Made by a program: the position numbers and the translations under genes
Origin: an uncultured Pseudacidovorax sp.
Lineage (GTDB): Bacteria > Pseudomonadota > Gammaproteobacteria > Burkholderiales > Burkholderiaceae_C
Length of the DNA stretch: 64,000 nt
Direction of reading: 5' to 3'
NCBI RefSeq assembly: GCF_913773995.1
Contig: NZ_CAJYES010000113.1
Coordinates: 84,692-148,691 of the forward strand
Part shown: positions 38,542 to 47,576 of the stretch, piece after piece
Position numbering within the stretch: the first letter of the stretch is position 1
How the letters are laid out: every line of letters starts with the position of its first letter
The notes under the pieces: model-generated
Told to the model about the DNA's origin: nothing
Databases searched by the model: none
The model's input: only the letters and a program-made list of their open reading frames with translations

Positions 38542-40100
38542 GTGCTGTATTTCTTAATCCTGTACGTGATGCTTTCGACGCCGCGCGGGCCCCAGTGCCC
38601 CGGGCCTGGCCCGTCCCTTCGCCTATCGTGTCCGAGCTGCCGCCAGCGCCGGCATTCGATGCGGAGGCGCTGCTACCCCAGTCCCTGGCGCATTTCGTTC
38701 TGGACGAGGCAGACCGGATGCCATGCGCGCCGGACTACATCGCCGCCGCTCTGCTGGTTTGCCTGGGCTCGGTGATCGGCGCCCGCTGCGGCATCAAGCC
38801 GAAGCGGCGGGATGATTGGATCGTGACGCCCAACCTTTACGGGGGAATCGTTGGAGACCCGTCCGTAAAGAAGTCGCCCGCGCTGTCTACCGTTACGCGC
38901 TTCCTCGACCGTTTGGAGGCGCAGGAGGTGGAAAAGCTCGATGCCGCTATGAAGGTCTACGAGTCCGAGAAAGCCGCGTTTGAAGCCCATCAGGCGGCAG
39001 TCAAAGCCAACATGAAAAAGGCGGCAGCCGGCAAGCCCGACCAAGACAAGATGGCCGCAGCGATGGCCGATCTGCAGACGCTGGAAGAGCCCGAAGAGCC
39101 CCACGCGAGGCGCTACAAGTCCAATGATTCGACCGTCGAGAAGCTGGGCGATCTGCTGGCGCACAACCCGCAAGGGATGCTGGTTTTTCGGGATGAGTTG
39201 ATCGGCCTGCTGTCGTCCTGGGAGAAGGAAGGGCGCGAGGGCGACAAGGCGTTTTACCTTGAGGGCTGGAACGGCACTTCAAGTTTCAGCATTGATCGGA
39301 TCTCGCGCGGCAGCCTGCACATCAAGAACCTGTGCTTGTCTGTCTTTGGTGGCATCCAGCCAGATCTACTGGAGCGCTACCTCGCGGGCATTTCCTCATC
39401 GCTCGACAACGACGGACGCATCCAACGCTTTCAAGTGCTGGTGTACCCGGATCGTGTTGCATGGGAGTGGCGAGACAGGCACCCGGTGAAGGGCGCGCGC
39501 GAGGCGGTGCGCGATCTTTTCGACCGCCTGGCGGTGTTCGACCCCGTGCAGGATGGAGCAGCGCCAGCCGATGATTTTGTGAAGCTGCCCCATTTCCACT
39601 TCGATGATGAGGCCCAAAGCATCTTCATTGAATGGTGCACCGAGCTACACAGCGCATTGATCCCGCGCGAGCACAACCCGCTGATGCAGCAGCACCTAGG
39701 GAAGTTTGAAAAGCTCTTCTGTGCTGTCGCGCTCATCCTCCATGTGGCCGAGGGACAGATAGGCCCTGTGACGGCTGCAACGGCCCTGCGCGCTGCCTCG
39801 TGGTGTGAATACCTGGCTGGCCATGCGCGGCGGGTCTATGGGCTGGTGGAGGCAAGCAAGGTCAACACGGCCCGCATGGTGGCCCGTCGCCTCCAACAGG
39901 GAAAGCTACTGGACGGGTTCACGGTGCGTGACGTGGTGCGCAAGCAGTGGGCGGGTGTCACAAGCTCAATGCAGGCCGAGGGCGCGCTAGCCACCTTGGA
40001 AGAAGGCGGATGGGTCCAGGGGGTCGAAACCGACAACCCGACGGGTCGGCCGACTGTGCGCTACTACATCAACCCCAAGATTGGGGAGGTGTCGGCATGA
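38538..40100 (+). CDS. DUF3987 replication protein (helicase-like)
   Basis: The 520-residue product is a DUF3987-family protein, usually the second half of a primase-helicase module. It shows the altered P-loop GDPSVKKSPALS near residue 115, the acidic segment LVFRDELIGLLSSW and, after an inserted Lys/Glu-rich stretch (about 130-190), the RISRGSLHIKNLCLSVFGGIQP region. The C-terminal 100 residues look like a winged helix (VRDVVRKQWAGV). It acts with the upstream primase. Confidence 0.85.
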   Translation: MSAVFLNPVRDAFDAARAPVPRAWPVPSPIVSELPPAPAFDAEALLPQSLAHFVLDEADRMPCAPDYIAAALLVCLGSVIGARCGIKPKRRDDWIVTPNLYGGIVGDPSVKKSPALSTVTRFLDRLEAQEVEKLDAAMKVYESEKAAFEAHQAAVKANMKKAAAGKPDQDKMAAAMADLQTLEEPEEPHARRYKSNDSTVEKLGDLLAHNPQGMLVFRDELIGLLSSWEKEGREGDKAFYLEGWNGTSSFSIDRISRGSLHIKNLCLSVFGGIQPDLLERYLAGISSSLDNDGRIQRFQVLVYPDRVAWEWRDRHPVKGAREAVRDLFDRLAVFDPVQDGAAPADDFVKLPHFHFDDEAQSIFIEWCTELHSALIPREHNPLMQQHLGKFEKLFCAVALILHVAEGQIGPVTAATALRAASWCEYLAGHARRVYGLVEASKVNTARMVARRLQQGKLLDGFTVRDVVRKQWAGVTSSMQAEGALATLEEGGWVQGVETDNPTGRPTVRYYINPKIGEVSA

Positions 40101-40453
40101 GCACATGGGCACAGCGGGCGAAGGCCCACCTAGCAGCGCAAGGAAGCGAGACGCCTCCCCCCGCATTTCCGCAAAAGCCCACGGAGGCACCTGCCAGAAC
40201 TGACGAAACCCCCCTTTTGTCAGTTTTGGCAGCCCCATCCCCTGCCGTTGCGGAAAACTGCCCCCCATTGGCTGAGCTGCTGGCGCATGCCGAGCGTGCA
40301 TGCATCCAATGGGGTGACGGGCAGGCGGCCAAGGAACAGATGCGGGCCGACTGTCGAGCGGTGCCGGCTGAACAGCGGGCCGGGCTGATTGCTCATTTCG
40401 CATCGGCGTACGGCGCCCCTGAGCGACAGGGCCGGAGGGGGGGTGTCCATTGA
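40097..40453 (+). CDS. Hypothetical protein after the replication genes
   Basis: The 118-residue product has an Ala/Pro-rich first half and a short helical second half (ERACIQWGDGQAAKEQMRADC). It is coupled to the DUF3987 gene by ATGA overlap. Part of its coding sequence (40198-40225) is an inverted repeat that recurs at 50205. No function is assigned. Confidence 0.65.
   Translation: MSTWAQRAKAHLAAQGSETPPPAFPQKPTEAPARTDETPLLSVLAAPSPAVAENCPPLAELLAHAERACIQWGDGQAAKEQMRADCRAVPAEQRAGLIAHFASAYGAPERQGRRGGVH
40198..40225. repeat. Inverted repeat, copy 1 (AACTGACGAAA...TTTTGTCAGTT)
   Basis: Two 11-bp arms with one mismatch are separated by six C. The left arm with four C (15 bp, 40198-40212) recurs in reverse orientation at 50205-50219. 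It lies in the coding sequence of a small gene next to the replication module. Confidence 0.6.
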
Positions 40454-40755
40454 CTGCGACCCATGCCGTAACCCTGTCGCGTGTTGAGGACTGCTATGCC
40501 AGGCTCATGACTGAGATCAGGGCGCGGGCCTTTGTCATGTCCGCTGATGGCCGGATCGGGGAACGGGACGCGGCATCCTTGCTTGGCTATAACCAGGGCT
40601 GGTTTAGGCAGATGCGAGGCGAGGGCAGCGGCCCTCCCTTCTATCGGCTCGGCGTTGCTGGTGCCAAGGTCAGCTATCGCGTGGATGACCTGGCAATGTG
40701 GGTCGAGTCACGAGCGGACAGGCAATCGCTGCAAACCGCAGGAAAACGCAGTTAG
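40450..40755 (+). CDS. Small HTH/excisionase-like protein
   Basis: The 101-residue product starts at TTG 40450, overlapping the upstream stop. The centre (GERDAASLLGYNQGWFRQMR, then YRVDDLAMWVESRADRQ) has the layout of a MerR/AlpA HTH. It ends the replication operon; 67 bp follow before the dioxygenase gene. Confidence 0.65.
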   Translation: MTATHAVTLSRVEDCYARLMTEIRARAFVMSADGRIGERDAASLLGYNQGWFRQMRGEGSGPPFYRLGVAGAKVSYRVDDLAMWVESRADRQSLQTAGKRS

Positions 40756-40822
40756 CCGCATGGTTGGGTGAGGATGGCACAGAGACGATACCCGTATCGG
40801 CTCTAGGCCCCTCCCTCGACTC

Positions 40823-41419
40823 ATGAAGCACTTTCACCGCATCGCTACAGGCGCCAATGTTGGCCCCCTCATGGCGAAGCTTGCCCGCAATCCTCAGTGG
40901 TGGCATGAAGACACCTACCTGCGGACGTACCCCCAGGGCCCATTCGGCGAGATCGATTCCATCATCTGTCGCTTCCCTCCGCGATGGGTTGCCGCCTCTG
41001 CCGAAGAGCTTGCAGCGCAGATGAAAGAGCCGGGCTACGACCAGCACGAGTGCATCGATCTTCCGGTTTACGACAAGCTGCCCGAGGCGCGCGATCTGGT
41101 GATGAACCTGATGGCGCATGTGAGAGGCACGCGCCTGGGCCGGGTCATCATCAACCGCGTGATGCCTGGCGGCCGGATCTTCAAGCACGCCGACACGTTC
41201 GCCCACGCCAACTACTGGCACCGGCACCACATTTGCCTGCAGAGCGCGCCGGGTGTTGTGTTCTCCGCTGGGGATGAACAGGTGTGGATGGCGCCTGGTG
41301 AAGTCTGGTGGTTCGACAACGGTAAGGGCGACAAGGACGAGGGCCGCCCTGAGCACGAGGTCATCAACAACAGCCCTGTGGAGCGCATCCACATGGTCAT
41401 TGACATCCGCATCGCATGA
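40823..41419 (+). CDS. 2-oxoglutarate/Fe(II) dioxygenase (Asp/Asn beta-hydroxylase-like)
   Basis: The 198-residue product has a jelly-roll iron site: H122-x-D124 in IFKHADTF, distal H178 in RPEHEVINN and Arg188 (ERIHMV) for 2-oxoglutarate. It resembles phage-encoded aspartyl/asparaginyl beta-hydroxylases. It overlaps the acetyltransferase gene by four bases. The target (protein or nucleic acid) is unknown. Confidence 0.8.
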   Translation: MKHFHRIATGANVGPLMAKLARNPQWWHEDTYLRTYPQGPFGEIDSIICRFPPRWVAASAEELAAQMKEPGYDQHECIDLPVYDKLPEARDLVMNLMAHVRGTRLGRVIINRVMPGGRIFKHADTFAHANYWHRHHICLQSAPGVVFSAGDEQVWMAPGEVWWFDNGKGDKDEGRPEHEVINNSPVERIHMVIDIRIA

Positions 41420-41868
41420 TCACCTTTGCCGTTGAAGACTGGTTCGCAGTGCGCGATCAGATGTCGCACCTGTGGCCGGCCCACTGGGAAGAGGTCGCAG
41501 TGAACCGAGACACGATCCCGCTTGAGCTGGACATGGAATCGTACGACCGCTATGCCATGTGCGGCGCGCTTCACATCGTCGTTGCGCGTGCTGGTGGTGA
41601 GGTGGTGGGCTATCACGCCTCCATCGTTCGCCCGCACCTTCACTACCGTTCAAGCCTGAGCGCCTTTACGGACGTGTACTACATCGCCCCCGCACATCGC
41701 ACGGGCCGCACGCCGCTACGCCTGTTCCAGTTCGTGGAGAAGACCTTGAAGGAGCGGGGAGTCCAACGGATGTTTACGGGCACGAAGAAAAGCCTAGACA
41801 TTGGCAATCTGTTTGAGCACATGGGCTGGACAGAGTTTGAACGGCACTACGTTAAGACGCTGAGGTAA
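41416..41868 (+). CDS. GNAT family N-acetyltransferase
   Basis: The 150-residue product has GNAT features: a central strand segment (ALHIVVARAGGEVVGYHASIV) and the acetyl-CoA loop region VYYIAPAHRTGRTPLRLFQFVE. It sits between the dioxygenase and the ejection-protein genes, 2 nt before the latter. GNAT proteins occur in this place in some podoviruses. The substrate is unknown. Confidence 0.78.
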   Translation: MITFAVEDWFAVRDQMSHLWPAHWEEVAVNRDTIPLELDMESYDRYAMCGALHIVVARAGGEVVGYHASIVRPHLHYRSSLSAFTDVYYIAPAHRTGRTPLRLFQFVEKTLKERGVQRMFTGTKKSLDIGNLFEHMGWTEFERHYVKTLR

Positions 41869-41870
41869 TC

Positions 41871-43148
41871 ATGGGACGCATCAAGGGAATGGGCGCGCTG
41901 GCCCGTGATCGAGCGCAAGAGGACCGGCTAGGCAAGAGCTATTGCCACGTCGGTGCGGGCATCGCTGCGGCTGGCGTGGCCGGCTCTCTCATCAGTGCCA
42001 ACTCTGCGAGCGATGCAGCCGACGCACAAAGCGCCAGCGCATCGCAGGCCAATGCGCTGCAAGCCCAGCAGGCCGCACAGCTACGACAGGACCTGTCCCC
42101 GTGGGTAGAGCAAGGGCGCGCATCCAGCGCACTGTTGGGCCGCTACCTTGGGTTGGGACTTGGCCCCTCTGCTGTCACGTCCAGCGGCCTCAAAACCGGC
42201 CTAAACCCGGACGAGGTTCGCCAGCAGCTTCTAAGCCGGTTCACGACCACCGTCGCCAACCCGATGAGCCCCACGTCGGATCCGGCCTATGCGGAGGCGA
42301 TGAAGCAAGACCCGCGGCTAGGGTATGGGACGACCTCTGATTCGCAGCGTAGGGCCATCGGCTACATCCCCGGCAATGGATACGGCATCGATGCCGGCGC
42401 AGACACGCCGGTCTATGCGAACGACTCGACGCCCCAATACATCCAGCAGGTCGATGAGAACGCCCTGAACGCTGCGATTCAGCAGTACTACAAGGAACAG
42501 GCCGATCTCCAGGCCAAGGCCGAGCAAGACCCGACCTATGGCTCTTTGCTGACCCCGTACCGCAATGGGGAAGAGTTCAGCTTCACGGGCCAGGACCTGC
42601 AGAACGAGCCGGGCTATCTATTCGGCCGGCAACAGGGAGAGCAGGGCATCAACCGCGCCCAGGCATCCCGGGGCAACTTCCTGTCCGGCGCGGCAATGAA
42701 GCAGCTATCCCGCTACAACGAGGATTACGCAGGGACGAAGTTCAACGATGCCTATAACCGGGCGCTGGGCACCTGGAACACCAACAAGTCGGCCTACGAC
42801 TCTAACCGGGACCGGATCTACAACTTCCTGTCCGGTCAGTCCACCACGGGCCAGAACTCGGCGGCACAAGTCGGCGCCGGCAATCAGCAGGTTGCCAACA
42901 ACATGAGCAGCAACCTGTTGGCTTCTGGTGCGGCGCAGTCTGCTGCAGGCATCGCAGCAGGCAACAACCTGCAAAGCGGCATTAACCAGGCTGTGAACGC
43001 CTACAACAGCTCCAACAACATCAACACCGCGGCCGGCTGGAACAAGCTCCTCTCCTCTCAGGGTGGCGGGTACAGCGGCTACACGGGCTATGTGGGCGGC
43101 AGTGACCCGCTCGGCAACTGGCTGAGCACCAACGGCTATACGGGGTAA
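41871..43148 (+). CDS. Putative phage DNA-ejection (DNA-transfer) protein 1
   Basis: The 425-residue product is rich in Ala, Gln, Ser and Asn. It has a Gly/Ala-rich possible membrane segment (about 24-44, GAGIAAAGVAGSLISANSAS) and a helical repeat region with GYLFGRQQGEQGINRAQASR, SGAAMKQLSRYNEDYAG and NNMSSNLLASGAAQSAAG. These features mark a family of podovirus virion proteins that leave the capsid with the DNA. No head or tail gene is near, which is unusual. Confidence 0.68.
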   Translation: MGRIKGMGALARDRAQEDRLGKSYCHVGAGIAAAGVAGSLISANSASDAADAQSASASQANALQAQQAAQLRQDLSPWVEQGRASSALLGRYLGLGLGPSAVTSSGLKTGLNPDEVRQQLLSRFTTTVANPMSPTSDPAYAEAMKQDPRLGYGTTSDSQRRAIGYIPGNGYGIDAGADTPVYANDSTPQYIQQVDENALNAAIQQYYKEQADLQAKAEQDPTYGSLLTPYRNGEEFSFTGQDLQNEPGYLFGRQQGEQGINRAQASRGNFLSGAAMKQLSRYNEDYAGTKFNDAYNRALGTWNTNKSAYDSNRDRIYNFLSGQSTTGQNSAAQVGAGNQQVANNMSSNLLASGAAQSAAGIAAGNNLQSGINQAVNAYNSSNNINTAAGWNKLLSSQGGGYSGYTGYVGGSDPLGNWLSTNGYTG

Positions 43149-43151
43149 GAA

Positions 43152-44420
43152 ATGCCGCTCGATCCTTCCATCATCCTGAACGCCGGCCGGGGCGTTACGC
43201 CCTTGAAGTCTGCGGACGAGATCGCCGACGAGCAGGCAAACCGCCAGATGCGGCAAATGCAGCTCATGCAGGCGCAGCGATCCATGGCCGACGACCAGGC
43301 CCTACGGGACGCCTACGCCAAGGGCGGCGACGTGGGGGCGAACCTGCAGCAGCGCGGCCTGTTCAAACCCGCCATGGAATATCAGAAGTACCAGCAGGAA
43401 CAGCAGAAGTTCCAGCTTGAGCGCGGCAAGGCAACGCTAGACGCCCTCAAGCAAGCGGCGGGAGCCATCGCAGCCAATCCCACCGAGCAGAACGCCGCTT
43501 CGATCATTGATTCGGTTGGTTCGCTGCGCGGCATCGATTCTTCGATCATCGACAAGGCTAAGGCGGCCCTGTACCCGCTGCGAAACGATCCCGTGAAGAT
43601 CAAGCAGCTAGCCATGGCCTGGGGCGCCGACATGGACACGGCGCTCGGAAAAATTCAGACCATCAACCTTGGCGGGTCAGAACAGACCCAGCGCGTCAAT
43701 CCGCTGACGGAAGAGGTAAAGGTCCTGGCCAATCAGCAGAAGACCGTGAGCCCTGATGCCCAGCTGTCTTCCAGCACATCGATTGCCAACAATCAACGCA
43801 GTAACGCGGTGGCCATGCGCGGGCAGGACATGACGGACGCCCGCGCTCGTGAGTTCAATCAGCTTAAGCGCGAAGGGCAGACGGGAACCACGTCCACCAC
43901 GCTTCGCAAAGAGTTCGAGGGCCTGCCCGAGGTCAAGAACTACAAACAGGCCCTGCCGTCGTACAACGTGATCCAAGAGGCGTCGAAGCGCAACACGCCG
44001 CAGTCGGACATCAACATTGTGTATGCGGTGGCGAAGCTGTACGACCCGGAAAGCGTCGTGCGGGAAGGGGAGTACGCGACGATTGCCAATAGCCAGTCCA
44101 TCCCCGAGCGTGTGAAGAGCGCCGCGCAGATGCTCCAGGGACAGGGGCGCCTGACGCCTGAGACAAAGGCCCAGCTCATCCAGGAGGCCAACACCCGCAT
44201 GGGCTTCTACGAGCAATCGCTGATGAACGCTCGCAGCCAGTATGAAGACGTTGCCCGTCGCTCGGGCGGCGACCCCACGTTGGTGGTTCCCAACAACTTT
44301 AAGCCGGCCGTGTCCGCCCAGTCTCCCGCGCCTGCGAAGGGGAGCTTTGAAGAGGGCAAGGCCAAGGACGCCGCAGCGATGCGCGCCGAACTCATCCGCC
44401 GAGGGTTGATTAAGCCATGA
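43152..44420 (+). CDS. Putative phage DNA-ejection protein 2
   Basis: The 422-residue product is mostly helical and Gln/Ala-rich (ADEQANRQMRQMQLMQAQRS, KYQQEQQKFQLERGKATLDA). It has the appearance of P22-gp20/gp16-type internal virion proteins, though I cannot align it by eye. It overlaps the third gene by four bases (ATGA), pointing to joint expression. Confidence 0.6.
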   Translation: MPLDPSIILNAGRGVTPLKSADEIADEQANRQMRQMQLMQAQRSMADDQALRDAYAKGGDVGANLQQRGLFKPAMEYQKYQQEQQKFQLERGKATLDALKQAAGAIAANPTEQNAASIIDSVGSLRGIDSSIIDKAKAALYPLRNDPVKIKQLAMAWGADMDTALGKIQTINLGGSEQTQRVNPLTEEVKVLANQQKTVSPDAQLSSSTSIANNQRSNAVAMRGQDMTDARAREFNQLKREGQTGTTSTTLRKEFEGLPEVKNYKQALPSYNVIQEASKRNTPQSDINIVYAVAKLYDPESVVREGEYATIANSQSIPERVKSAAQMLQGQGRLTPETKAQLIQEANTRMGFYEQSLMNARSQYEDVARRSGGDPTLVVPNNFKPAVSAQSPAPAKGSFEEGKAKDAAAMRAELIRRGLIKP

Positions 44421-46408
44421 GCGATTTTTCCAAGGTAAGCGATGCGGACCTGTTGCGGATGTACCAGCAGGCGAACACGCCGCCCGCGCCCCTGGCCTCG
44501 GCATTCGCCAATCTGTCAGACGCTGAACTACTGCGCCAGTACCAGGCGGCTACAGGCGACGGCTACAAGCCCCCATTTGGGATGCAGACGATGGGGAATG
44601 CTGGCGCTGGCTTGATCCGTGGCGCTGGCTCGGTTGCCTCCACGCTGATCGATGCCGGCAAGGCCGCTGCCGGCGTGGTCCGCGGTGAAGGCTGGAACTT
44701 CCAAGAGGACGCGGGCCGCCGCAAGGCGATGGATGATGCTTTCGCATCGCTTGGCGTCGATCCAGACTCCGCGGCTTACAAGGTCGGCAAGGTGGGCGGG
44801 GAAGTCGCTGCGACCTGGCCTGTTGGCGGGATCTTCGGCAAGGCTGCAACGATGGCGGGTGCGCCAGCTCTTGGCAATGCCCTTGCGACTGGCGGCATGA
44901 GGGCTGCTGATGCCGTGGGGCCCGGAGTGGCACAAGGCGCAAGGAACCTGCTTTTACGCGGCCTCGGCGGGGCGGTGACAGGTGGCGCATCGGCCGGCCT
45001 AGTGAGTCCGCAGGATGCAGGAACTGGGGCAGCCATCGGGGCCGCACTGCCCGTGGTCGGCAAGGTGGCTGGCGCTGGGGCTGAGACTGCTAGCGCTCTT
45101 CTGCGCCCCTTCACGGCAAAGGGACAGGATCGAATCACGAGCAACGTCCTGCGCGAGTTCGCAACGGACCCGGAAGCCGCCCGCGCTGCGCTCCAGGCTT
45201 CGCGCGAGCTTGTCCCGGGTTCAGCCCCTACCTCGGCCATGGCTGCTGGCGACGCTGGCTTGGCAGCCCTTAGCCGCGCCATGCAGAACGCGAACCCGGA
45301 ATATGCGTCGAGCCTAGCGGCTCGCACCACGGCGCAGAACCAGGCCCGGACAGCAGCAATCGAAGAGATCGCCGGCAACACGGGCAAGATTGATCTAGCC
45401 AAGGCTGCCCGCGATGAGCTGACGGCCCCCATGCGCGAGGCTGCGCTGTCTGCTGCAGGCCAAGTGCCGGCCAATGGCATCCTGTCGAGCATCGACCGGC
45501 TACTTGCCGACCCCAACAACGCCGGCAAGCTGTCGCAGCAGGCCCTGAACGAGTTCAGGAACCGCATCGCACAGTTCAGCAAGGACGGTGCGATTGATGC
45601 CCGCGCGCTGTACGCCATCCGCAAGGACATTAACGATGTTCTAGGCGGCCGCCTCCAGGGTGAGGCCGGCAATCTGCGCTATGCAGCCGGCCAGCTTACC
45701 GGGGTCAAGGGGATCATTGATGACGCCATTGACCAGGCCAGCCGGCGCGTTCCTGCGTCCACCTCACGCGAGCTTGCCACGGCTGCAGCCCCGAACCAGG
45801 TTGGGCCGTACACGGCCGGCATTACGGCAGAGTCTGCGACACCTACCTGGCGTGGATATCTGGAGACCTACGCCAAGGAAAGCATCCCCATTAACCAGAT
45901 GAAGAAGCTGGACGAGATCCTTAAGCAGGTTCAAACCGGCTCGGTGGACTCGCAAGGCGGATTGGTGCTGTCTGCGGCGAAGCTCAACAACCTGCTCAAG
46001 AACAAGGGCGCCGAACTTGGCAAGGAACTGAGCGCCGAGCAAATGGACGTGCTGCGCCGCATCCAGGCCGATCTAAACGCCGGCCAGCTCGTGAACAACA
46101 CGGGTCGGGCGGTGGGATCCAACACGCTGCAGAACATGGCGCAGAACCAGATTCTGGAAAGCGCTCTGGGCAAGACGCTGGGCGGCAGCGTGCCCATGCA
46201 AACGACTGTGGGACGCTTGATGCAACTGCCCTACGGCGCGGCGAACAAGCAACTGCAGGAGAAGCTATCGGCGGCAATGCTGGACCCTGAGACGGCCGCC
46301 AAGCTGCTGACGCAGCCCCAGGCATTCAGCGGCCCGAAGAATGCGCTTCTGCGCGGTGTCGCTGCTGGCGCCTACAGGTTCCCGCCTCTGCTGGCCGCCC
46401 AGGATTGA
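44417..46408 (+). CDS. Putative phage DNA-ejection protein 3
   Basis: The 663-residue product begins with a repeated motif (SDADLLRMYQQA, then LSDAELLRQYQAATGDG). It has long Gly/Ala-rich, possibly membrane-inserting stretches (residues 60-90 and 125-210) and an extended helical C-terminus. The layout fits a membrane-active ejection or pilot protein. It is the largest gene of the island. Confidence 0.62.
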   Translation: MSDFSKVSDADLLRMYQQANTPPAPLASAFANLSDAELLRQYQAATGDGYKPPFGMQTMGNAGAGLIRGAGSVASTLIDAGKAAAGVVRGEGWNFQEDAGRRKAMDDAFASLGVDPDSAAYKVGKVGGEVAATWPVGGIFGKAATMAGAPALGNALATGGMRAADAVGPGVAQGARNLLLRGLGGAVTGGASAGLVSPQDAGTGAAIGAALPVVGKVAGAGAETASALLRPFTAKGQDRITSNVLREFATDPEAARAALQASRELVPGSAPTSAMAAGDAGLAALSRAMQNANPEYASSLAARTTAQNQARTAAIEEIAGNTGKIDLAKAARDELTAPMREAALSAAGQVPANGILSSIDRLLADPNNAGKLSQQALNEFRNRIAQFSKDGAIDARALYAIRKDINDVLGGRLQGEAGNLRYAAGQLTGVKGIIDDAIDQASRRVPASTSRELATAAAPNQVGPYTAGITAESATPTWRGYLETYAKESIPINQMKKLDEILKQVQTGSVDSQGGLVLSAAKLNNLLKNKGAELGKELSAEQMDVLRRIQADLNAGQLVNNTGRAVGSNTLQNMAQNQILESALGKTLGGSVPMQTTVGRLMQLPYGAANKQLQEKLSAAMLDPETAAKLLTQPQAFSGPKNALLRGVAAGAYRFPPLLAAQD

Positions 46409-46410
46409 GC

Positions 46411-47094
46411 ATGGCGGCGAAGCGGAAGAGCAGCCCGGCCGGCAAAGGAGCGGGCAAGGACAACCCTTTGCCTGTGGACATGTACGCCGGGGAGTCTGAG
46501 GCGGTTTCGCGCGGCCGGGCGGTGGTCAATGCCTCGGTTAGCTCGGTGTTGGTCATGGAGGCATTCAATGCCAACCTACTAGGGCCCGATGCCAGCCTAG
46601 GGGAAATGTCCGCGAGCCTGCGAAAGCTCATGGACGAATGCAAGGCCGGGAAGCTGGACGGGATCGAAGAAATGCTGATCGGCCAGGCGGTAGCGCTTCA
46701 AACGGTGTTCACAAGCCTTGCCCGTCGAGCCTCCCGCCAAGAGTACCAACGGAACTACGAGGCGTTTCTAAGCCTGTCGTTGAAGGCCCAGGCGCAGAGC
46801 CGCGCCACGATACAGGCGCTAGTCGAATTGAAGTTCCCGCGCACGACAGTGATTGCCAAGCAGGCGAACGTGGCCAACGGGCCCCAGCAGGTCAACAACG
46901 GGGCCGCAGTGCCTGCGCCTGGCGCAGTGGTCGGTGAGGCCGCGCGCGTGGACGGGGGGAAAGCGCCGACTGAACTTTTAGAGGACCAAAGCCATGGCGG
47001 CACGTACATGGACACCCGAGCAGCGACAGCGCCAGCGGGAAGCCATCCAGCAATGGCAACCCTGGCGGCAATCAACCGGGCCGCGAAGCATTGA
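46411..47094 (+). CDS. Conserved phage hypothetical protein
   Basis: The 227-residue product has a basic N-terminal tail, a helical core (VVNASVSSVLVMEAFNANLL, LARRASRQEYQRNYEAFLSL) and a tail LLEDQSHGGTYMDTRAATAP that recurs in many Burkholderiales prophage proteins. Function unknown. ATG 46411 was chosen; TTG 46405 overlapping the upstream stop is possible. The next gene starts inside its last 100 bases in another frame. Confidence 0.7.
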   Translation: MAAKRKSSPAGKGAGKDNPLPVDMYAGESEAVSRGRAVVNASVSSVLVMEAFNANLLGPDASLGEMSASLRKLMDECKAGKLDGIEEMLIGQAVALQTVFTSLARRASRQEYQRNYEAFLSLSLKAQAQSRATIQALVELKFPRTTVIAKQANVANGPQQVNNGAAVPAPGAVVGEAARVDGGKAPTELLEDQSHGGTYMDTRAATAPAGSHPAMATLAAINRAAKH

Positions 47095-47215
47095 GGGAAA
47101 GGCCGTGGCGCGCATGAATCGCTGGCAAGGTGGGACGCGTCCCTGTCTGCGGGAATTGGCACGAACACTGCGCGAGCAGCGCGGATTTTTGGGGAGCGTG
47201 GTCGCCGATGCCTGA
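46994..47215 (+). CDS. Small conserved protein with TGPRS-x-EGK motif
   Basis: The 73-residue product contains QWQPWRQSTGPRSIEGKAVA, a motif widespread in small proteobacterial mobile-element proteins of unknown function. An AGAGGA site precedes the start. It overlaps the upstream gene by 101 bases and the next by 8. Confidence 0.68.
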   Translation: MAARTWTPEQRQRQREAIQQWQPWRQSTGPRSIEGKAVARMNRWQGGTRPCLRELARTLREQRGFLGSVVADA

Positions 47216-47546
47216 TAGTCGATTTCGCCCATCGCCTCCGAGAGAGGCAGCGCGCCCTATGGATGGCGAAGGCATCGCGCCGGCCTACGCCGAGGGCGCG
47301 CGGATTACACGCGTGGTTGATTTTCGGCTTCCTCTTCCATGGTTGCTTGTGGTCGCCTTCGCCATCGTTAGCGGCGGCTTCGGCATGTACTACAAGCTTG
47401 ATCGGCTGATGGAGGATGTTGGGGATCTAAAAATCTCGATGAAGGCCGGCAACAGCAGCACGGCAATGATTCAAGGCGAGCTATCCATTCTCAAGTTTCG
47501 GATCGAGAACTTGGAGGCTGAGAGGCGAGCCGCTGAGCGCAAGTGA
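47208..47546 (+). CDS. Single-span membrane protein with coiled coil (holin-like?)
   Basis: The 112-residue product has one membrane segment (about 43-62, PWLLVVAFAIVSGGFGMYY) and a C-terminal amphipathic helix (GELSILKFRIENLEAERRAA). This form is seen in phage holin-like or lysis accessory proteins, but no endolysin is nearby. Function is open. Confidence 0.6.
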   Translation: MPDSRFRPSPPREAARPMDGEGIAPAYAEGARITRVVDFRLPLPWLLVVAFAIVSGGFGMYYKLDRLMEDVGDLKISMKAGNSSTAMIQGELSILKFRIENLEAERRAAERK

Positions 47547-47576
47547 TGCCCCGCGCAACCGCAGGAATCAGCAGGT

